Made by a program: the position numbers and the translations under genes
Notes under the pieces: generated by a model
What the model was told of the DNA's origin: nothing
Databases searched by the model: none
Seen by the model: the letters and a program-made list of their open reading frames with translations, nothing else
From: Niabella soli DSM 19437
GTDB taxonomy: Bacteria > Bacteroidota > Bacteroidia > Chitinophagales > Chitinophagaceae
Direction of reading: 5' to 3'
NCBI RefSeq assembly: GCF_000243115.2
Contig: NZ_CP007035.1
Coordinates: forward strand, 2,604,001-2,668,000
DNA length: 64,000 bases
Part shown: in pieces, positions 62,180-64,000 of the stretch
How positions within the stretch are numbered: position 1 is the stretch's first letter
Layout of the letters: each line of letters starts with the position of its first letter

Positions 62180-62758
62180 ATGGAAGACAAAGATGACATA
62201 GGACCCATTTTAGAAAACCTGAAAGCGCACAACAGGAGCGCCCTGGAAAATACGCTGAGCGTACCTAAGGGTTATTTTGATGCATTTTCAGAAAAACTGA
62301 TGAAGCGCATCAACACGGATGCCTCTATGGTAACAGAAGCCGCTGATTTTCCAATACTGGCTTCGGTTTCCCGCAAAATGCCGTTTACCGTTCCCGATTA
62401 TTATTTTGATGAAATACGGGATTACCGTCCCAGGCCGGCGGCCATAATTCCCTTTAAAAAAGGAGTTTCTATCGCTGCCAGTTTTATAATTATCGCCACA
62501 ACCGGCATGCTCCTTACCACCAGGAAACCCTTAAGAGAAGGCCGGTACCAGCCTTCTGCGGTAAGTATTAATGAATTAACCAATGAGCAACTGGAACGCT
62601 TTATTGGCCGGGCGGTTCCTTTTGAGAATAGTACCCCCGATCAGGTGGGACTTACTACAATAAACGCTGCAACATTGCTCAAAGATGTTCCCAGTGAGGA
62701 TCTGAGCGATTTTTTAGATGATACCACTGAAACGGTAGAGCAATCGCAACCCTATTAA
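62180..62758 (+). CDS. Membrane anti-sigma candidate
   Basis: The 192-aa protein has a cytoplasmic part with two repeats of the pattern VPKGYFDAFSEKL / VPDYYFDEIRD (about 28-40 and 71-81), a single membrane helix at about 95-113, and an acidic periplasmic tail. The repeat pattern is typical of proteins encoded after this sigma type in Bacteroidota. I infer that it holds the sigma factor at the membrane. Confidence 0.75.
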   Translation: MEDKDDIGPILENLKAHNRSALENTLSVPKGYFDAFSEKLMKRINTDASMVTEAADFPILASVSRKMPFTVPDYYFDEIRDYRPRPAAIIPFKKGVSIAASFIIIATTGMLLTTRKPLREGRYQPSAVSINELTNEQLERFIGRAVPFENSTPDQVGLTTINAATLLKDVPSEDLSDFLDDTTETVEQSQPY

Positions 62759-62870
62759 ATGGAGCGGCCGGCTAAAATCAGGACTGCAATTCCCGGTCAG
62801 ACGCTGCGATTCTTTCGGGATCATTCCTGTCAGGAACAAAATTCAGTATAGCTGCGCAACATAGATGTAA

Positions 62871-62878
62871 TATCTTTG
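62871..62878 (+). promoter_or_regulatory. -7 box TATCTTTG for the Spy/CpxP-like gene
   Basis: TATCTTTG matches TAnnTTTG and lies 25 bases before the ATG at 62904, so this gene may have its own start in addition to read-through from the sigma operon. Confidence 0.45.
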
Positions 62879-62903
62879 CCCGGCATATAAATAAAACAAA
62901 AGG

Positions 62904-63305
62904 ATGAAGCGCATAGCTGGTTTTTTTATTTTTTTATTTCTTTGCTGTGGAACAGGAATGGCCCAGCAGCCTGCAGTTCAGCGACCAAAACCCTCCAATC
63001 CGCAACCAAAAGTAGTAGACGCCTTTCTTGATTTTCTCACAGAGAAACTGCACCTGATTCCACAGGAGCGAAAAAGAATGCGCCCGTTGATCGTAAGTTA
63101 TTTTGCAGAAACAAAAAGAATCAGCGCTACAACCTCCGACCCCCTCCAGCGGGACCAGGACCGCGCCTCCCTTAAAATAAGCTACCGGAAATCTTTTACA
63201 CCCATCCTCGGCCCCGAACGGGCCACCCAGTTTTTCAGCGAAGAACAGCTCTTCAGGAAGAAAATAAGAGAAGTACTGAAAAACAGAAATGTTAAAGAAA
63301 ACTAA
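62904..63305 (+). CDS. Small secreted protein, Spy/CpxP-like
   Basis: The 133-aa protein has a signal peptide (cut after GMAQ, residue 20) and a helical, charge-rich body (VVDAFLDFLTEKLHLIPQERKRMRPLIVSYFAETKRI … ILGPERATQFFSEEQLFRKKIREVL) like the periplasmic helical proteins Spy, CpxP or CnrX, which bind unfolded protein or metal. Sequence identity is too low to be certain. It follows the sigma/anti-sigma pair and may be the sensor or a target. Confidence 0.68.
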   Translation: MKRIAGFFIFLFLCCGTGMAQQPAVQRPKPSNPQPKVVDAFLDFLTEKLHLIPQERKRMRPLIVSYFAETKRISATTSDPLQRDQDRASLKISYRKSFTPILGPERATQFFSEEQLFRKKIREVLKNRNVKEN

Positions 63306-63351
63306 AAATTTACCGAATAAATGATGTTTAAACAATTATTTTAAAAAAATA

Positions 63352-63384
63352 TTTGTTTGGAATAGAAAACTGTTGCTATATTTG
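63352..63384 (+). promoter_or_regulatory. Promoter of the candidate small RNA
   Basis: TTTG at 63352-63355 (or 63356-63359) is followed 21 (or 17) bases later by TATATTTG at 63377-63384, a full match to TAnnTTTG. No gene follows on this strand, only a terminator 30 bases on. Confidence 0.55.
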
Positions 63385-63442
63385 CCTTGGTGTTTTTCAT
63401 AGGTTAGCAACGGCCAGCTCTTTTTAGGGCAGGCCTTTTTTT
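63385..63442 (+). ncRNA. Candidate small RNA of about 50 bases
   Basis: A consensus-like promoter ends at 63384 and a T-run-bearing stem-loop ends at 63442, so a transcript of roughly 50-55 bases would be made. Its 5' part is single-stranded (GGTGTTTTTCATAGGTTAGC) and its 3' part is the terminator hairpin. I do not recognise an Rfam family. Confidence 0.45.
63412..63442 (+). terminator. Intrinsic terminator
   Basis: GGCC-A-GCTC (63412-63420) pairs with GGGC-A-GGCC (63427-63435), with an A/A mismatch and one G-T pair, around loop TTTTTA, followed by seven T (63436-63442). Confidence 0.75.
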
Positions 63443-63456
63443 CTTTAGAGGCCTTC

Positions 63457-64000
63457 TTATGCTGCAGTGTCGGGGATAACGGTTGGTTGATGCGTATCAT
63501 GATAAAACAGGAGTTGCCATTGTTCCCGCTTCCCCTGCTCCCACCATTTTGCCCTTAGTTCCATTGCTTTTTTGCCATCAAAATCATATTTTGCCGCAAA
63601 CCGGTGTTTCATTTGCTGGTACTGCGGCGCATCATCTGCGCCAAAAAAGATGGTTTCATCATTTTCCCTGATCCAGAACACCTGGTGATATTTGGAATGG
63701 GCGCCGGTAACTTCATAATTTATATACCCGTCGATGGTGCCGGCATCTTCTTTCAGTAATTCCACTTTACCGGAAAAAACCGGGTCAATTTTTGAAAGAT
63801 CGTAAGAAGGCGCACCGCGTTCTTTTGCATAAGCTACTTCCCGTTCCTGGATATAGTATGTTGCGTTTTCAAAAGTAGGTTTGCCCGCAGCCGGGTTCAC
63901 CATTCCTCCGGTATGATCCTTATGCAGGTGGCTCATCAGCACTTTTGTTATATCCCCGGTTTGAAAACCGTTTTCAGCCAAGTGTTGCACCAGTTGCAAC
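63457..64000 (-). CDS. Metallo-beta-lactamase-fold hydrolase (5' end outside the window)
   Basis: The gene runs off the right edge; 180 codons of its 3' part are seen. The metal motif HLHKDH (SHLHKDHTGG, near the visible start) is the HxHxDH signature of the fold, VTGAHSKYHQVFWI supplies the next His, and FFGADDAPQ the bridging Asp. The C-terminus has a basic WW-rich helix and LLFYHDTHQP with the last metal His. Such proteins include lactonases, thioesterases and RNases; the pattern resembles N-acyl-homoserine-lactone lactonase-like enzymes, but the substrate is not clear. Confidence 0.85.
   Translation of the reverse strand, partial: LQLVQHLAENGFQTGDITKVLMSHLHKDHTGGMVNPAAGKPTFENATYYIQEREVAYAKERGAPSYDLSKIDPVFSGKVELLKEDAGTIDGYINYEVTGAHSKYHQVFWIRENDETIFFGADDAPQYQQMKHRFAAKYDFDGKKAMELRAKWWEQGKREQWQLLFYHDTHQPTVIPDTAA

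Overview
The window looks like chromosome of a Bacteroidota bacterium, most likely family Chitinophagaceae (inference). Supporting signs are families that are typical of the phylum (DUF4292, DUF5683, DUF5686, DUF983, PorT-like beta-barrels, a TonB-dependent receptor, AMP nucleosidase of the short type), -7 promoter boxes of the form TAnnTTTG, an almost complete lack of Shine-Dalgarno sequences, and intergenic space full of short inverted repeats. Base composition is moderate and even. I see no rRNA, tRNA, CRISPR array, integrase, complete insertion sequence or prophage.

Layout. 1-3.6 kb: small unknown genes, then a patch of three same-strand small genes (49-aa protein, peptidase E, VOC protein) with shared flanking sequence that resembles mobile cassettes, then a TRIC-type channel. 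3.8-15.8 kb: housekeeping genes murF, ispF, dut, a DUF4292 lipoprotein, a degenerate LytM protein, queA, a beta-barrel, a fused oligopeptide-type ABC ATPase, AMP nucleosidase, a stand-alone HsdR_N-like nuclease domain and 3-hydroxybutyryl-CoA dehydrogenase. 16.0-16.9 kb: a barnase-like RNase with its barstar-like inhibitor. 17-25 kb: Mrp ATPase, dapB, DUF5683, parB, parA, a membrane metallophosphoesterase and a beta-barrel. 25.4-36.4 kb: lon, a Crp/Fnr regulator with a membrane protein, rpe, a DUF5686 outer-membrane protein, phoH, ppa, an NlpC/P60 hydrolase. 36.5-49.5 kb: an ECF sigma factor with a membrane partner, a MurC-like ligase, an FAD oxidoreductase, a zinc phospholipase/nuclease-like enzyme, a NatAB-type ABC exporter, DUF2752 and TM2 proteins, a TonB-dependent receptor and a DUF3298 lipoprotein. 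49.7-53.7 kb: an ECF sigma, membrane anti-sigma candidate and two paralogous beta-barrels in one operon. 53.9-60.2 kb: the rod-shape cluster mreB-mreC-mreD-mrdA-rodA. 60.4-64 kb: the C-terminal half of a split transketolase, a third ECF sigma operon, a likely small RNA gene, and a truncated metallo-beta-lactamase-fold gene that runs off the window.

How it fits together. MurF, the MurC-like ligase, MreBCD, PBP2, RodA, the LytM-like protein and the NlpC/P60 protein all serve the cell wall. ParAB, Lon, PhoH, Ppa, Dut, IspF, DapB, Rpe and QueA are core metabolism and maintenance. Three separate ECF sigma/partner sets suggest several envelope-sensing circuits.

The points most worth a second look are the membrane-anchored barnase/barstar pair, the candidate small RNA at 63385-63442, the cassette-like patch at 1.35-2.93 kb, the many families of word-like intergenic inverted repeats (including sixteen perfect copies of a 7-bp unit that begin at the murF stop codon), and several genes whose -7 box lies only 4-5 bases before the start codon, as expected for leaderless mRNAs.
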